Positions 62,329 through 64,000 of a DNA stretch of 64,000 bases are shown in pieces (position 1 is the first letter of the stretch; the number at the start of each line of letters is the position of its first letter). Under the pieces are notes generated by a model that worked only from the letters and a program-made list of their open reading frames with translations, was not told the origin of the DNA and ran no database searches. The DNA comes from Actinomadura_E scrupuli. Its GTDB lineage: Bacteria > Actinomycetota > Actinomycetes > Streptosporangiales > Streptosporangiaceae. Location of the stretch: the NCBI RefSeq assembly GCF_050971785.1, contig NZ_JBPCCU010000011.1, positions 290,699 through 354,698 of the forward strand. Direction: 5' to 3'. A program made the position numbers and the translations under genes.

Positions 62329-62649
62329 GTGAGCACGACAAAGGCCAAGAACAAGATCACAAAATTCAAGGTTGCCCGAGCTCCTTCATCGGGCAAAGTG
62401 GTCATTGTGAACACCTCTGGGCCTGCCACCGAGAAGCTGTCGGCGACCGTCCGCAAAGGCCGCAAGGAGCAGATCCGCAAGCGGGTAGGCAGCCGCGGCC
62501 TGTCAGCCTACGTAGACGCCGCCATCGCGCGTCAGCTTGAACTCGACGCACTGTCCGACCTCGTTGACGACCTCGCCGAGATCCATGGCCCGGCGACCGA
62601 GGAAGAGATCCAGGCCGCTCTCGCCGCATGGCCGTCCGCGTCGTCATGA
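62329..62649 (+). CDS. Antitoxin of a VapBC-like pair
   Basis: The 106-residue protein has a Lys-rich N-terminal extension, a central basic helix KGRKEQIRKRVGSRGLSAYV and an acidic C-terminal region (LDALSDLVDDLAEIHGPATE), a layout typical of type II antitoxins (DNA-binding N-part, toxin-binding C-part). It starts at GTG, probably leaderless, and its TGA overlaps the toxin ATG. It should repress its own promoter. Confidence 0.75.
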   Translation: MSTTKAKNKITKFKVARAPSSGKVVIVNTSGPATEKLSATVRKGRKEQIRKRVGSRGLSAYVDAAIARQLELDALSDLVDDLAEIHGPATEEEIQAALAAWPSASS

Positions 62650-63119
62650 GCAGAGCCAAGAAACATGCGGTCGGGGGTGTTCTCGTCCTCGACAACGATG
62701 CGATCAACAAGGCGAGCACGGAACGTGAGGTGCTCGTCTACCTCAGCGCCGCGCTCCGCAGGCAGGCGCGAGTGGTCACCTCAGCCGCGGTTCTCGCCGA
62801 GGTCATGCGCGGCAGCAACCGTGACGCCGCACTCCACCGAGTCGTGGGACAGATCGTCGTCGACCCGGTGACCGAGGAGATCGGACTCTCCGCCGGAAGG
62901 CTCATCGGCAAAACCGGCTTCGACAGCACCGAGGTCGTCGATGCCATCATCGCCGCCACGGCTCACGATCACGCCGATCGCGCGAAGCGGGCCGGCGCAA
63001 AGCCCGATGTCCTCGTCATCACGGCGGACCTCTCACATCTGCCGGCTCTCGTGGGAGAACAGCAGGGCATAACGGTCGAACACGTCGAGGAAATACGTAA
63101 GCGCCTCGGCAAAGCTTGA
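62646..63119 (+). CDS. PIN-domain toxin (VapC-like)
   Basis: The 157-residue protein has the PIN acidic residues: Asp in VLVLDNDAI, Glu in AAVLAEVMRG and Asp in VVDAIIAATA, with a final VITADLSHLPAL. PIN toxins cleave RNA, often tRNA. ATG 62646 overlaps the antitoxin stop (ATGA); the in-frame opening at 62628 would overlap further. The final 20 residues are basic. Confidence 0.85.
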   Translation: MSRAKKHAVGGVLVLDNDAINKASTEREVLVYLSAALRRQARVVTSAAVLAEVMRGSNRDAALHRVVGQIVVDPVTEEIGLSAGRLIGKTGFDSTEVVDAIIAATAHDHADRAKRAGAKPDVLVITADLSHLPALVGEQQGITVEHVEEIRKRLGKA

Positions 63120-63208
63120 TCGGATCGCCGCCCACGGCGAGCGGACGTCGTCCGGCTGGATGCCGCCCGGTGTCACCCGATCTCACGGACGCGGGACGAA
63201 CGCAGAAG

Positions 63209-63239
63209 AGCCATGACCACAAACCTCGTGATCATGGCT
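63209..63239 (-). terminator. Terminator downstream of tRNA-Glu
   Basis: AGCCATGA and TCATGGCT pair, with CAC/GTG extending the stem after one mismatch. It lies 21 bp downstream of the minus-strand tRNA-Glu. The preceding 90 bp to the toxin stop hold nothing that I can identify. Confidence 0.5.
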
Positions 63240-63259
63240 CTGAGCTGGTGCGTGTTGTG

Positions 63260-63332
63260 TAGTCCCGAGCGGATTCGAACCGCCGTTACCGCCTTGAGAG
63301 GGCGACGTCCTAGGCCACTAGACGACGGGACC
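63260..63332 (-). tRNA. tRNA-Glu (CTC)
   Basis: The 73-nt cloverleaf has acceptor GGTCCCG paired with CGGGACT (G1-U72 wobble), anticodon loop CTCTCAA with anticodon CTC, and T-loop TTCGAAT. CCA is not encoded. Confidence 0.93.
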
Positions 63333-63447
63333 GTGATCTTCTCTTGTGCACCCAGCATACCGGGCGTTTACCTCGTGTTCGAACCGGTTTCGGAGAACCA
63401 GGCCGCTCAAGGAACAAGTCAACCGACCTGCAGATCGATTGACTTGG

Positions 63448-63519
63448 CTGGGGTACCAGGACTCGAACCTAGAACAACTGATCCAGAATCAGTCGTGTTG
63501 CCGATTACACCATACCCCA
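63448..63519 (-). tRNA. tRNA-Gln (CTG)
   Basis: The 72-nt cloverleaf has acceptor TGGGGTA paired with TACCCCA, anticodon arm ACTGA-TTCTGGA-TCAGT with anticodon CTG, and T-loop TTCGAGT. CCA is not encoded. It is transcribed ahead of tRNA-Glu, 115 bp upstream on the same strand. Confidence 0.94.
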
Positions 63520-63649
63520 CCGGCGTATCCACCCTCATGGGTCGCTTGCGCCGTGTAAGAGACTACCGGACCCGGAGCGCTAGAGCCAAAACGAATAGCC
63601 GATCCGCACTCCCGGCCGTGGCGGCGGAACGCGCCGCCCTGGCGACCGG

Positions 63650-63868
63650 TCACCGGGCCGGGAAGGGACGGCGCCGGAGTGAACTCTCCCGGACCGTGAG
63701 GGTGGTGGGGAGCACGATGTGCTGGCTGGGGCACGACTCTCCCTGGACCCGGCGGGTGCGCAGGCTGCGGGCCTGGCTGTTGGGCCGGTATCCGAGACCG
63801 TCCACCGCCGCGGGCACCCGGCTCTTGAGCCGGGGCGAGACCCGCTTCGGAGGTGTTGAGCACCCGCA
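63650..63868 (-). pseudogene. LacI-family regulator, internally deleted and frameshifted
   Basis: The N-terminal piece reads RVLNTSEAGLAP, then after a one-base frameshift RLKSRVPAAVDGLGYRPNSQ and ARSLRTRR, the standard LacI helix-turn-helix and hinge. It joins directly to HIVLPTTLTVRESSL, the usual C-terminal end of a LacI regulator. The roughly 250 residues of ligand-binding domain are missing. The 5' end stops where IS sequence begins, so IS insertion probably broke the start of the gene. Confidence 0.7.
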
Positions 63869-63872
63869 ACCG

Positions 63873-64000
63873 CTAGCTGTACTGCCCAGGGACGTTGGTC
63901 AATCTGGTGATGGGTGGTTTGCCGCCGGTGGCGGTGTGGGGTCGGTGGTGGTTGTAGTGGTGGAGCCAGGCGGGCAGGGCTTTGCGGCGGGCTTGTTCGC
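63873..64000 (-). mobile_element. IS481-family transposase, C-terminal end (runs off the window)
   Basis: The last 42 codons of a transposase read on the minus strand: ARRKALPAWLHHYNHHRPHT, then ATGGKPPITRLTNVPGQYS and a TAG stop at 63873-63875. This is the C-terminal rve-type ending of IS481-like elements. The rest of the element is beyond position 64000. The right-hand IS boundary must lie between the stop and the lacI fragment at about 63868, but no inverted repeat can be confirmed from one end. Confidence 0.85.

Noticed and set aside
63489..63869. A 126-codon minus-strand frame
   Set aside because: It overlaps tRNA-Gln and the lacI remnant in another phase and has low-complexity Gly/Pro/Arg composition.

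Overview
The window is 64 kb of a high-GC actinomycete chromosome, probably a member of Streptosporangiales or a near relative. The evidence is third-position G/C bias throughout, frequent GTG starts, ATGA/GTGA stop-start overlaps, Wzm/Wzt-type export genes, a LmbE/mycothiol-amidase-like enzyme, Ser/Thr kinase and bacterial Ku/LigD-style repair genes, and several actinobacterial DUF families (DUF4235, DUF6069, DUF6191, DUF6328, DUF4232). Most of it is ordinary chromosomal content. The two ends are rearranged.

Left end (1-5.1 kb): the 3' part of an acetylxylan-esterase gene is followed by debris and then by two initiator-tRNA(Met) genes (617-693 and 4054-4130). Both tRNAs sit in a repeated block of about 370 bp that also holds the 3' end of a lysR gene. 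The DNA between the copies carries a truncated DHA2-type MFS gene, a divergent ArsR-like regulator, and an arsR-SRPBCC-dihydrofolate-reductase-like operon. The layout looks like integration of a circle by single crossover.

5-24 kb: LysR with a TDT transporter and nitroreductase; a membrane Ser/Thr kinase; a DMT transporter; exonuclease III; an LppX-like lipoprotein; another DMT exporter; AraC with a DUF6069 protein; a LmbE-type deacetylase; a Wzt/Wzm polysaccharide exporter with a divergent TetR; NAD kinase; and a formate dehydrogenase operon fdhA-fdhB-nrfD (Cys form).

24-31 kb: a DMT transporter gene preceded by six consecutive near-perfect hairpins, then a stress-type cluster: DUF4235, DUF6328, two paralogous SRPBCC proteins around a CsbD-like protein missed by length filters, and a large-subunit KatE catalase. 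31-40 kb: LigD-type polymerase, DinB with an SOS box on its start codon, sirtuin, a carotenoid-type operon (CrtI/CrtD-like oxidase, His-box desaturase, TetR fused to DUF4326), an SDR with an apparent frameshift, a DUF4232 lipoprotein and an S4 RNA-binding protein.

40-60 kb: metH behind an SAH riboswitch; an SMI1/KNR4 protein; an HD hydrolase; an RTX-repeat remnant; a NarL-type two-component system; DUF2306; quinone oxidoreductase; alpha/beta hydrolase; an XRE/TPR regulator divergent from an RsbW-like ATPase; and an ABC exporter (ATPase plus two permeases) divergent from its OmpR-type two-component system.

Right end (60-64 kb): a glyoxalase-family protein, a HAD-hydrolase stub, a 560-aa protein of unknown function, a leaderless VapBC-like toxin-antitoxin pair, tRNA-Glu(CTC), tRNA-Gln(CTG), a collapsed lacI pseudogene and the 3' end of an IS481-type transposase that runs off the window.
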